A stretch of 17,950 nt of DNA from Rhodoblastus sp052145335 (GCF_052145335.1 NZ_JBKQOU010000127.1:1-17950), one strand, 5' to 3'; counted from the first letter of the stretch, positions 7,209-14,384 are shown. The notes: generated by a model not told the origin, from the letters alone. Numbers and translations are program-made.

Positions 7209-8408
7209 TCAGATCTCCGTCATCACCTTGGCGACGCATTCCGCGACCTGGTCGATATTGGCGTTGTTCAGCGCCGCGACGCAGATCCGGCCGCTGTCGA
7301 GCGCATAGACCGAATATTTCTCGCGCAGGGCGATGGCCTGCGGCGCGGTCAGGCGCGAATAGGAGAACATGCCGTTTTGCCGGGTAATGTATGAAAAATC
7401 ACGGCCCGGCAGGCGCTCGGCCAGCTTTTCCGCCAGCAGGGCGCGCATAAGCTTGATGCGCACGCGCATGGCGCCGAGTTCGTGGTCCCATTGCTTGCGC
7501 AGGTCTGGGTCGGCCAGCACCAGAGCCGCCGCCGCCGCGCCGTGGCTCGCGGGCGAGGAGTAGGTGATGCGGGCGATGCGCTTGATCTGGCTGAGCACAC
7601 GCGCGCGTTCCGCCGCATTGGCGGTGACGACGCTCAAGGCGCCGACGCGCTCGCCGTAGAGCGACAGCGACTTGGAAAAGGAGAAGGAAACGAACAAAGG
7701 CCCGCCGTCCGCGGCAAATAGCCGCACCGAAAAGGCGTCCGCGTCCAGGCCTTCGGCAAAACCCATATAGGCGGTGTCGAGGAAAGGCGTCAGGCCACGC
7801 TCGCGCACGATCCGGGCGATTCGCCGCCATTGGTCCTGCGTCAGGTCGAGGCCGGTCGGATTGTGGCAACAGGCGTGCAGCAGCACGACGTCGCCGGCGG
7901 GGATCGCCGACAAGGTGGCGATCAGCCCGGCGAAATCCAGTTCGCCGTCAGCCCCGTAATAGGGATAGGTCTCGACGGTGAACCCGGCGGCGGCGAACAG
8001 GGCGCGGTGATTTTCCCAACTTGGATCGCTGATCCAGACTTTCGCCCCAGGCGATGCCACTCTTAAGAGTTCGGCGCCGAGTTTCAGCGCGCCGGTGCCG
8101 CCGAGCGCCTGGACCGTGGCGACATGGGCGAGATCGGCCGAATCGGCGAAGACCATTTTCGCCACGGTGGAATTAAAGGCCGGAAGGCCGTCGATTGGCG
8201 CATAGCTGTGCGGAGCAGCCTTGGCCAGCAGGGCTTCCTCCGCCTGTTTCACGCAAGCCAGCAAAGGCACCCTGCCGTTCTCGTCCTGATAGACGCCAAC
8301 CCCGAGATTGACCCGGGCCGGATTCTTGTCGGCGACAAAAGCTTCGGTCAGACCGAGGATCGGATCGCGGGGCAGTTCCTGTACATTTGCGAAAAGGGAA
8401 TTTTGCAT
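7209..8408 (-). CDS. Class I aspartate/aromatic-amino-acid aminotransferase (PLP)
   Basis: A 399-residue subfamily-I-alpha aminotransferase of the AspC/TyrB type, moving amino groups between aspartate or aromatic amino acids and 2-oxoglutarate. Residues visible by family pattern are Trp130 (SDPSWENH), Asn183 (CHNPTG), Asp211 and Tyr214 (FLDTAYMGF), the PLP-binding Lys246 (SFSFSKSLSLYGERVG), and Arg374 (SGRICVAALN), which binds the substrate carboxylate. The N-terminus LPRDPILGLTEAF followed by NLGVGVY is typical. I start at the ATG at 8408 (MQNSLFANV); ATGs at 8432 and 8477 would add 8 or 23 residues with no family match. AspC and TyrB specificity cannot be separated from motifs alone, so no symbol is given. 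It is transcribed away from rpoH with a 251-base shared upstream region. Confidence 0.9.
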   Translation of the reverse strand: MQNSLFANVQELPRDPILGLTEAFVADKNPARVNLGVGVYQDENGRVPLLACVKQAEEALLAKAAPHSYAPIDGLPAFNSTVAKMVFADSADLAHVATVQALGGTGALKLGAELLRVASPGAKVWISDPSWENHRALFAAAGFTVETYPYYGADGELDFAGLIATLSAIPAGDVVLLHACCHNPTGLDLTQDQWRRIARIVRERGLTPFLDTAYMGFAEGLDADAFSVRLFAADGGPLFVSFSFSKSLSLYGERVGALSVVTANAAERARVLSQIKRIARITYSSPASHGAAAAALVLADPDLRKQWDHELGAMRVRIKLMRALLAEKLAERLPGRDFSYITRQNGMFSYSRLTAPQAIALREKYSVYALDSGRICVAALNNANIDQVAECVAKVMTEI

Positions 8409-8518
8409 GGATGCGCTCGTCTTTTCCGACATTCGAGGTTGTGTTAGCGCATAATGCTGGCAAAAGGCCAGAACCAAAAACCGTCGTCCGCCGGGCGGAA
8501 CAAGCGTGTGCGCGTCGG

Positions 8519-8534
8519 GTTACCAATTTGTAAC
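8519..8534. promoter_or_regulatory. Inverted repeat GTTAC-N6-GTAAC (possible operator)
   Basis: A perfect 5-bp dyad, GTTAC (8519-8523) and GTAAC (8530-8534), with a 6-base AT-rich centre (CAATTT) lies between the divergent aminotransferase and rpoH genes. Size and spacing suit a dimeric regulator, but I cannot name one. A dyad this short can also occur by chance. Confidence 0.25.
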
Positions 8535-8580
8535 AGGGCGTTGCGAACTTCGCCCTCTTTCGGCCATGGTTTCTGGTCCC

Positions 8581-8618
8581 TATATGTTCTGTCTGACGGT
8601 CGGCGCATTGCGACCGTC
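8581..8618 (+). promoter_or_regulatory. rpoH leader: putative -10 and perfect 8-bp hairpin
   Basis: TATATG (8581-8586) resembles a -10 box; its -35 (near 8558-8563, TTTCGG) is poor. A transcript starting about seven bases downstream of it would begin almost at a perfect hairpin, GACGGTCG (8595-8602) with CGACCGTC (8611-8618) and an 8-nt loop. The rpoH ATG is 41 bases beyond the hairpin. The hairpin is directly visible; the promoter and any regulatory role are inference. Confidence 0.35.
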
Positions 8619-8659
8619 TCGGGCGCGCCTCATCGGGCGTCCGGGTTCAGGAGGGTTTG

Positions 8660-9568
8660 ATGGCAGCTGCGCTCCCCATTCTTGCAGGCGAAAATGGCCT
8701 GTCGCGTTATCTCGATGAAATCCGGCGTTTTCCGATGCTGGAGCCGCAAGAGGAATATATGCTGGCCAAAAGCTGGCGCGAACATTCCGATACGGCGGCC
8801 GCGCATCGTCTCGTCACCTCCCATCTCCGGCTCGTCGCGAAAATCGCCATGGGCTATCGCGGTTATGGCCTCCCCATCGGCGAAGTGATTTCCGAGGGCA
8901 ATATCGGTTTGATGCAGGCTGTGAAGCGTTTCGAACCGGAAAAAGGCTTCCGCCTGGCCACTTATGCGATGTGGTGGATCCGCGCCTCAATTCAAGAATA
9001 TATATTGCGTTCGTGGAGCCTGGTGAAAATGGGCACCACGGCCAATCAGAAGAAACTGTTCTTCAATCTCCGCCGGGCCAAGAGCCAGATATCGGCGCTG
9101 GAGGACGGCGACCTGAAGCACGACCATGTCGCCGCGATCGCCACCAAGCTCGGCGTGTCCCAGCAGGAAGTGATCGAGATGAATCGCCGCCTGGGCGGCG
9201 ACGCTTCGCTCAACGCGCCCCTGCGCGAGGAAGGCGAAGGCGAATGGCAGGATTGGCTGGTGGATGATTCCGCAAGCCAGGAAAGCCTGCTGGTCCAGTC
9301 CGAGGAAAGCGACAACCGCCGCGCCGCGCTGGCCCAGGCGCTCGGCGTGCTCAACGAGCGCGAGCGGCGCATTTTCGAGGCCCGCCGACTGTCCGACGAT
9401 CCGATCACGCTGGAGGACCTCTCCACCGAATTCGGCATTTCGCGCGAAAGGGTGCGCCAGATCGAAGTGCGCGCTTTCGAGAAAGTGCAAGCCGCGGTGC
9501 GCGACCGCGTCGCCCGGGTGGAGGCGCCGCCGCGCCCCCTGCCGCTGGCGGCGCCGGCGCGGGCGTAA
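8660..9568 (+). CDS. rpoH: RNA polymerase sigma-32 (heat-shock) factor RpoH
   Basis: A 302-residue sigma-70-family factor of the RpoH group, directing RNA polymerase to heat-shock promoters. Region 2 covers about 50-120, with the region 2.2-2.4 core ISEGNIGLMQAVKRFEPEKG followed by FRLATYAMWWIRASIQEYIL. The diagnostic RpoH box, QKKLFFNLRR, is at 130-139 and separates it from RpoD and other sigmas. Region 4 with its helix-turn-helix is at about 225-283 (LEDLSTEFGISRERVRQIEV). The C-terminal tail is Pro/Ala-rich. The start is ATG 8660 because AGGAGGG (8649-8655) lies just upstream; the preceding in-frame TTG at 8657 would add one residue. A terminator follows directly. Alphaproteobacteria often carry more than one rpoH; this window cannot show whether this is the main copy. 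Confidence 0.95.
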   Translation: MAAALPILAGENGLSRYLDEIRRFPMLEPQEEYMLAKSWREHSDTAAAHRLVTSHLRLVAKIAMGYRGYGLPIGEVISEGNIGLMQAVKRFEPEKGFRLATYAMWWIRASIQEYILRSWSLVKMGTTANQKKLFFNLRRAKSQISALEDGDLKHDHVAAIATKLGVSQQEVIEMNRRLGGDASLNAPLREEGEGEWQDWLVDDSASQESLLVQSEESDNRRAALAQALGVLNERERRIFEARRLSDDPITLEDLSTEFGISRERVRQIEVRAFEKVQAAVRDRVARVEAPPRPLPLAAPARA

Positions 9569-9574
9569 AGATCG

Positions 9575-9599
9575 AGGCCGCCCGCAAGAGGCGGCCTTT
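9575..9599 (+). terminator. Rho-independent terminator of rpoH
   Basis: An 8-bp stem, AGGCCGCC (9575-9582) with GGCGGCCT (9590-9597), with a 7-nt loop, then TTTCTTATT. It starts six bases after the rpoH stop and abuts the 3' end of the convergent gene at 9601. No T-run is present in the minus direction. Confidence 0.8.
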
Positions 9600-9600
9600 C

Positions 9601-10779
9601 TTATTGGGATTGTTGCGCTTTCCATTCGGCCAGCACGTCGGCGAAGAGTTTCTCTCCGCCGACGCCTTTCTCGAAAGTCACCTTGGCGATGCGGCCGCTG
9701 GCGAGGCTCATCGGAATGTCGATCCAGTTGGGGCCCTGCAGCAGTTCGATATTTTGCGTCTCCGAAGCCGAGGCCAGCCCCACGAGGAAGACATTTGACG
9801 CTATTTCGACCGGCAAGCCGAGCAAAGGCGCGCCTTTGGGGGCGTCGTCGCGGCGCATTTCCGGCATGTTGATCGCCTTGACGGCGCCGATCGGCGAATC
9901 CGCGGCCGGATCGAAGCGGATGGTGATGGTGTGGCTGACGGAAAGCGCCGTCTCGTAATTCTTCTCCATCACCATCGACATGTTGAATTTCGCCGTCGGA
10001 ACATCGACCTCCGCGCGAATCGCGCCGGCCAGTTGCTGGTTGGGACCGCGATTGGACGAATCGCGCCGCCAGACCACCGAACCGATATAGGTCTTGATCC
10101 CGCCGGGCTCGTCGGGCGCCTGCACCAATATGGCGGCGCGATAGGCGACCGCGAGGTTGGGCGCGCCGGCGCCGCCCGGGGCCTGAGCGCGTCCGTCGGC
10201 GCCGATTCGTTCGCCGCTCTTGCCGCCGGATTGCTGGTCGGCGGCATCCGTCGCCGGCGCCCGCCGCGCCAGATCTTCCGGCCGGTCCCGCAATTTCCAG
10301 GCAGCGAAACCGACCATGGCCACGACCAGCGCCAGGGCGCCGATGACAATGGCCAGGCGGCGCAAACCGCCGCCCTGCTTGACTTCGGGCTTGGGCGCGG
10401 CGGGCCGCGCCGTTTCGCGCGGTGGGGCGGCGGCGTCCTCGTCTTCGACCGGCTCGGCGAGCGGCGGCGGTTCGGGCGGCGAGGCGGGAGCCTCTTGCTC
10501 GGACGCCACGGGCGCCGCCGCTGTTTCGGCGGCCGGGGCATCGGCGGGCACCCGTTCGGCAGGGGGAGCGCTTAGAAAATCGCGCTCCAGCCGCGCGATG
10601 GCCTCGTCCAGGGCCAAAGCCTCGCGCTCGACGGCGCTTTCGGGCGCCGCCGGCTGCATCGACCGCAATTGGCCGAGCAGCGCTTTTCGCGCGCGTTCGT
10701 ATATCGCGTGGCGCGCCTCCGGCGTCGAATTCTTGAGGCCGGAAACGGCTTTGGCCAAAAGCGGATAATAATCAGCCAT
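9601..10779 (-). CDS. Conserved single-TM protein of unknown function (between purA and rpoH)
   Basis: A 392-residue protein I recognise as a conserved but uncharacterised Hyphomicrobiales family; no function is claimed. The N-terminal ~70 residues (MADYYPLLAKAVSGL, then HAIYERARKALLGQLR) form a probable cytosolic helical domain. Residues ~71-135 are a Pro/Ala/Glu-rich disordered linker. Residues ~141-161 are one transmembrane helix (LAIVIGALALVVAMVGFAAW), flanked by basic residues. The C-terminal domain at ~207-388 is expected to be periplasmic and beta-rich. It contains IGSVVWRRD, IRAEVDVP, VSHTITIRFD and GLPVEIASNVFLVGLA. I start at ATG 10779, where AAAGG is ~8 bases upstream; the frame also allows a start 18 codons earlier. 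It begins 50 bases after purA and is probably cotranscribed with it. Domain order resembles a cytosolic sensor tethered to a periplasmic domain, which is inference only. Confidence 0.75.
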   Translation of the reverse strand: MADYYPLLAKAVSGLKNSTPEARHAIYERARKALLGQLRSMQPAAPESAVEREALALDEAIARLERDFLSAPPAERVPADAPAAETAAAPVASEQEAPASPPEPPPLAEPVEDEDAAAPPRETARPAAPKPEVKQGGGLRRLAIVIGALALVVAMVGFAAWKLRDRPEDLARRAPATDAADQQSGGKSGERIGADGRAQAPGGAGAPNLAVAYRAAILVQAPDEPGGIKTYIGSVVWRRDSSNRGPNQQLAGAIRAEVDVPTAKFNMSMVMEKNYETALSVSHTITIRFDPAADSPIGAVKAINMPEMRRDDAPKGAPLLGLPVEIASNVFLVGLASASETQNIELLQGPNWIDIPMSLASGRIAKVTFEKGVGGEKLFADVLAEWKAQQSQ

Positions 10780-10829
10780 TCTGCGCCTTTTGCTGGTCGT
10801 CTTGGTTTTCCGGCTCAAATCGGCCGGCG

Positions 10830-12125
10830 TCAATCCCGGAAGGGATTAACCATCAAAATGGTGTCGTCGCGATCCGGACTGGTCGACAGAAGCGCGACCG
10901 GCGCCTCGATCAATTCCTCGACCCGGCGGACATATTTGATCGCCGGCGCCGGCAGCTGCGCCCAGGAGCGGGCCCCGCCGGTAGGCTCGCGCCAACCTTC
11001 GATCGTCTCGTAGATCGGCTCGACACGCGCCTGCGCCGCCTGGCTCGCCGGCAGATAATCGATGGTCTGGCCGTCGAGCCGATAGCCGACGCAAACCTTG
11101 ACCTCTTCGAAACCGTCGAGAATGTCGAGTTTGGTCAGAGCGATCCCGTCGATGCCGGAGGTTTTCACGGTCTGGCGCACCAGCACCGCATCGAACCAGC
11201 CGCAGCGCCGCGGCCGACCGGTGACGGTGCCGAATTCACGGCCGCGTTCGCCGATGTTCCGGCCGATTTCGTCATGCAGTTCGGTCGGGAAAGGCCCTTC
11301 GCCGACGCGCGTCGTATAGGCCTTGGCTATGCCGAGCACATAGCCGATCGAGCCCGGGCCGAGACCCGCACCGGTCGCGGCGTTGGAAGCCACGGTGTTG
11401 GACGAAGTCACATAGGGATAAGTGCCGTGATCGATGTCGAGCAGCGCGCCCTGCGCGCCCTCGAACAGGATTCTTTTTCCCGCGCGGCGCAGGTCCTCGA
11501 GCAACGACCACGTGCGGTCCATATAGGGCAGCACCTGCGGCGCGACTTCTTCGAGCTCGGCGCGGATTGTCGAGGCCTTGATCTCTTCGAGGCCGAAACC
11601 GCGGCGCAGCGCGTTGTGGTGGGTCAGAAGCCTTTCGATCTTGGCGTCGAGCGTGTCGAGATCGGCAAGGTCCATGACGCGAATGGCGCGGCGGCCGACC
11701 TTGTCCTCGTAGGCCGGTCCGATGCCGCGCTTGGTCGTGCCGATCCGCGCGCCTTCGGCGGCGGAATTTTCGCGCAGGGCGTCGAGTTCGCCGTGCAGCG
11801 ACAGGATCAGCGGGGCGTTTTCGGCGATGCGCAGGTTTTCGCGCGAAATGGTGACGCCCTGCGCGCGCAGGCCGGCGATTTCCCTGATCAGATGACGAGG
11901 ATCGACAACGACGCCATTGCCGATCACCGACAATTTGCCGGGACGCACGATGCCGGAGGGCAGAAGCGACAACTTGAAGGTGACGCCGTCGATGACCAGC
12001 GTATGGCCGGCGTTATGCCCGCCCTGGTAACGCACCACCACATCGGCCTCGACCGACAGCCAGTCGACGATCTTGCCCTTGCCCTCATCGCCCCATTGGG
12101 CGCCGACCACCACCACATTGGCCAT
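10830..12125 (-). CDS. purA: Adenylosuccinate synthetase
   Basis: A 431-residue cytosolic enzyme that joins IMP and aspartate using GTP to give adenylosuccinate, the first committed step to AMP. The N-terminal nucleotide loop QWGDEGKGK contains catalytic Asp13 and Lys16, and His41 is in GGHNAGHT; these numbers match the E. coli enzyme. Other signatures are GTTKRGIGPAYEDK, EGAQGALLDIDHGTYPYVTSS and GRPRRCGWFDAV, with TKLDILDGF for guanine recognition. Length is normal for the family. The start ATG at 12125 gives the canonical N-terminus MANVVVVGAQWGDEGKGK. It leads a probable two-gene transcript with the downstream one-TM protein. The region upstream carries a terminator pointing toward purA, so purA should have its own promoter within 12126-12221. 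Confidence 0.96.
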   Translation of the reverse strand: MANVVVVGAQWGDEGKGKIVDWLSVEADVVVRYQGGHNAGHTLVIDGVTFKLSLLPSGIVRPGKLSVIGNGVVVDPRHLIREIAGLRAQGVTISRENLRIAENAPLILSLHGELDALRENSAAEGARIGTTKRGIGPAYEDKVGRRAIRVMDLADLDTLDAKIERLLTHHNALRRGFGLEEIKASTIRAELEEVAPQVLPYMDRTWSLLEDLRRAGKRILFEGAQGALLDIDHGTYPYVTSSNTVASNAATGAGLGPGSIGYVLGIAKAYTTRVGEGPFPTELHDEIGRNIGERGREFGTVTGRPRRCGWFDAVLVRQTVKTSGIDGIALTKLDILDGFEEVKVCVGYRLDGQTIDYLPASQAAQARVEPIYETIEGWREPTGGARSWAQLPAPAIKYVRRVEELIEAPVALLSTSPDRDDTILMVNPFRD

Positions 12126-12221
12126 ATTGGCTCTCTCGCAATCCGCTTCTACGAGACCTTACCGCTTCCATAGATCCTGCTGGATCGCGGCGGCGCCGGG
12201 CCCGAATGTTCTTCGCAACGC

Positions 12222-12245
12222 AAAAACCCCAGCGCAAGGCCGGGG
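12222..12245 (-). terminator. Orphan rho-independent terminator on minus strand
   Basis: Read on the minus strand, CCCCGGC (12245-12239) pairs with GCTGGGG (12233-12227) over 7 bp, including one G-U pair. The loop is CTTGC, and five T residues follow at 12226-12222. This is a textbook intrinsic terminator about 97 bases upstream of purA, yet no minus-strand gene precedes it in the window. It could end a small RNA, be a relic of a lost upstream gene, or act in a purA leader. Confidence 0.7.
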
Positions 12246-12384
12246 CAATTTGCGGCAATGGCGTAGCGGATCGAGGCGCTTTAGTAAAGCGTTTCCGCGC
12301 GACGACGCCGGAACCGGGCTGGGCTGCCCCCCGGGTCGTGCTGACGTTGCGTCAAGATGATAAAAACACGGTTAAAGATTAGGG

Positions 12385-12399
12385 TTAAGACCTATTTAA
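12385..12399 (+). promoter_or_regulatory. CtrA-type box upstream of first outer-membrane gene
   Basis: TTAA-GACCTAT-TTAA matches the alphaproteobacterial CtrA consensus TTAA-N7-TTAA exactly, with G after it instead of the preferred C. It ends 72 bases before the ATG. An extra GGTTAA half-site lies at 12370-12375, 13 bases before the GGTTAA (12383-12388) that contains the first half-site. CtrA binding is inferred from the consensus alone. Confidence 0.5.
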
Positions 12400-12471
12400 G
12401 CCTTTACTGGCAAAAATCCCCTTCATGAACACGAATTGCTGGGTGCGCCCGGCCAAGGAAGGGATTTCGTC

Positions 12472-13335
12472 ATGGGCGGCATCAAGGCCCTCATTATCGC
12501 GGGCGTCGTCGTCATGGCCGCATTGGCGCCCGCTCTGGCCGCCGATCTTCCTCCGGCGCCGCCGCTCGAAGAACCTTTGCGCGGCGCAATCGACGAAGAA
12601 TCCGGATTTTATCTGCGCGGCGACGTCGGGGTCGGGATTAATCAGGCGTCCCGCTTGAACTCCACCTTCGGCACGGGCCAGACCCTGGCCGATCTCGGAG
12701 CCTGGGACGGGCCGGTCAATGTTGGCGACAGCACTTTGGCGGGAATCGGCGCCGGCTATAAATTCAATGAATGGTTCCGCGCCGACGTGACCGGCGAATA
12801 TCGCTCCAGCGCGTCGTATAATTCAAAAGCCTTTTATCAATACACCGGCGGCGGCAGCAATTGCCCGGTTGGCGGCCCGACCAATTGCGGCGACAACTAT
12901 AACGCCTCGCTCCGTTCCGGGCTGTTCCTCGCGAACGGCTACCTCGACATGGGCACTTGGATCGGCGTTGCCCCCTATATCGGCGGCGGCTTGGGCGTAG
13001 TCACCTACGGCGTCAGCGGCCTCACCGACATCAGCATGAGCCAGCCCAACGGCTACGGCCTTGCCCCGAACAATAACTCGGCCAATTTCGCTTGGGCGCT
13101 GACAGCTGGCGCGGCTTTTCGCGTCACGCCGAACCTCATGCTCGACCTGAGCTATCGTTACGTCAACTTGGGATCATTCAATACCGCCGCCATTGCCTGC
13201 AACGGCGGCGCATCGACTGGCTGCGCTTACGAATCCCAGCATTTCAACATGGCCTCCAACGACATAAGGCTGGGCCTGCGCTGGCTGCTGATCCCGGCGG
13301 TGGCGCCGGAACCTGTTTTACGCACCCGCTACTGA
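12472..13335 (+). CDS. Outer-membrane beta-barrel protein (Omp25/OmpA-like barrel family), first of tandem pair
   Basis: A 287-residue outer-membrane barrel protein. Residues 1-23 are a signal peptide (IKALIIAGVVVMAALAPALA, cleavage after ALA). The mature part shows alternating beta-strands typical of the small-barrel family found in Hyphomicrobiales: SGFYLRGDVGVG (44-55), GIGAGYKFNEWFRADVTGEY (91-110), YLDMGTWIGVAPYIGGGLGV (157-176) and LMLDLSYRYVNLG (222-234). The final strand is IRLGLRWLL, followed by a short tail ending in Tyr. Two loops carry paired cysteines, Cys131/Cys139 and Cys243/Cys251, which may form disulfides. Start ATG 12472 has AAGGAAGGGA just upstream; a frame-open start 12 codons earlier lacks a signal-peptide N-terminus. 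It is a paralogue of the next gene. Its role may be structural or as a porin; the sequence does not decide. Confidence 0.85.
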   Translation: MGGIKALIIAGVVVMAALAPALAADLPPAPPLEEPLRGAIDEESGFYLRGDVGVGINQASRLNSTFGTGQTLADLGAWDGPVNVGDSTLAGIGAGYKFNEWFRADVTGEYRSSASYNSKAFYQYTGGGSNCPVGGPTNCGDNYNASLRSGLFLANGYLDMGTWIGVAPYIGGGLGVVTYGVSGLTDISMSQPNGYGLAPNNNSANFAWALTAGAAFRVTPNLMLDLSYRYVNLGSFNTAAIACNGGASTGCAYESQHFNMASNDIRLGLRWLLIPAVAPEPVLRTRY

Positions 13336-13359
13336 TCGCTCTGGCGCCACAAGGAATTG

Positions 13360-13389
13360 AAGGCGGAAGCCCGGCGTTTCCGCCTTTTT
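13360..13389 (+). terminator. Rho-independent terminator after first outer-membrane gene
   Basis: A 9-bp stem, AAGGCGGAA (13360-13368) with TTCCGCCTT (13378-13386), and a 9-nt loop, continuing into a T-run (13385-13389). It sits 24 bases after the stop, so the two outer-membrane genes are probably transcribed separately. Confidence 0.85.
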
Positions 13390-13454
13390 GCTTGCGTCCT
13401 CGCGCTCGCGCGTTGCGTCGATAGCGATGGATGTTCGCGTAAAAGTTGTAAAAT

Positions 13455-13469
13455 TTAAATCGGGATTAA
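13455..13469 (+). promoter_or_regulatory. CtrA-type box upstream of second outer-membrane gene
   Basis: TTAA-ATCGGGA-TTAA followed by C is a perfect match to the full CtrA consensus TTAA-N7-TTAAC. It ends 60 bases before the ATG at 13530, close to the 72-base spacing of the box before the neighbouring paralogue. It lies in an AT-rich patch of a GC-rich region. Binding is inferred. Confidence 0.55.
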
Positions 13470-13529
13470 CTCTCTTTGTTTACGTTGACCGCAACCTGTA
13501 GTTGTAGCTTGCGGACGAAGAGAGTGGAC

Positions 13530-14384
13530 ATGCGAAAGACCATTCAGGCGGCGACCGTCGTACTCCTGGCTTTGCCGGCCGGCGTGATTTCATCCGCGGG
13601 AGCCGCCGACATGAGCCTGCCGCCGATCTATCCGCAGGAGCCGGCGCCGATGGTGGAATTCGGCACGGGCTGGTATCTGCGCGGCGATGCGGGCTTCAAC
13701 GAGTTGCACATGGACACGCCTTATGGCGGCATGACTTCGCCGCTGATGGGCGGGAGCATCGGGCCCGGCTACCAGTTCAACAATTATTTCCGCGTCGACG
13801 CGACCTATAATGGTCTCGAGGCGCTCACCAAAAGCCAGACCTTCACGCTGGGGGGAACGGGCGCCGCCTACAGCATCCCGGCGCCTTCGGGGCTTTTCCC
13901 CAAGGGCTGCCCCGTCGCCGCCGACCCCAATATACCCGGCAATGTCTTCACCACTTCCTGCACCGCCAACCCTTGGGAAAAACTGCAGGCCAGCGCCTAT
14001 CTCCTGAACTTCTACCTCGATTTGGGCAGTTGGTCCGGATTTACGCCCTATGTCGGCGCCGGCCTGGGCGCCTCCTATCTCCTGACCAGTTCGAACATCG
14101 ACTATAAGTTCATGAACGGCGTGGCCTATGGCACGGGAGGGCATAACAATTACTGCGGCTTCCAGGGCGGCGTCGGCGGGTTGCCGTGCTATTTCCTGGG
14201 CTATCCCAACGACCGCGGCCCCGGCGCCTCGACCATCAATTTCGCCTATGCCCTGATGGCGGGCGTCGCCATCGACGTCGGCCCCCATGTCAAGCTGGAC
14301 CTCGGCTATCGATTTATGAACCTGGGATCGAACGTCACGACGCAGGAAGCGCGCGCGGGCCTGCGCATCACGCCCGATCTTTGA
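13530..14384 (+). CDS. Outer-membrane beta-barrel protein, second of tandem pair
   Basis: A 284-residue outer-membrane barrel paralogous to the preceding gene. Residues 1-26 are a signal peptide (AATVVLLALPAGVISSAGAA). Matching strands are GWYLRGDAGFNE (47-58), GPGYQFNNYFRVDATYNG (78-95), FYLDLGSWSGFTPYVGAGLG (161-180), NFAYALMAGVAIDVG (237-251) and VKLDLGYRFMNLGS (254-267). It lacks the extended C-terminal tail of its neighbour and ends GLRITPDL. Long surface loops contain Cys127/Cys144 and Cys209/Cys220, again in pairs. Start ATG 13530 is preceded by GAAGAGAG; the frame opens 18 codons earlier, but that stretch is not signal-peptide-like and comes before the probable promoter has ended. It has its own CtrA-type box and is separated from the first gene by a terminator. 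Confidence 0.83.
   Translation: MRKTIQAATVVLLALPAGVISSAGAADMSLPPIYPQEPAPMVEFGTGWYLRGDAGFNELHMDTPYGGMTSPLMGGSIGPGYQFNNYFRVDATYNGLEALTKSQTFTLGGTGAAYSIPAPSGLFPKGCPVAADPNIPGNVFTTSCTANPWEKLQASAYLLNFYLDLGSWSGFTPYVGAGLGASYLLTSSNIDYKFMNGVAYGTGGHNNYCGFQGGVGGLPCYFLGYPNDRGPGASTINFAYALMAGVAIDVGPHVKLDLGYRFMNLGSNVTTQEARAGLRITPDL

Larger units (their letters stand above)
12126..12471. other. Structured intergenic region between purA and outer-membrane gene
   Basis: This 346-base gap separates divergent genes and holds no convincing protein gene. Its half next to purA is GC-rich with folded elements. These are a minus-strand terminator at 12222-12245, a perfect hairpin CGCTTT-AGT-AAAGCG at 12277-12291, and a larger stem-loop at 12302-12339. 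In that stem-loop ACGAC pairs with GTCGT and the inner CCGG pairs with CCGG, with further GGGC/GCCC pairing inside. The half next to the outer-membrane gene (12355-12420) is AT-rich and contains TTAA half-sites, so it probably holds that gene's promoter. A small RNA on the minus strand is possible. Confidence 0.5.

Noticed and set aside
11274..12173. 299-codon plus-strand frame opposite purA
   Set aside because: Shadow of purA, whose motifs are unambiguous on the minus strand.
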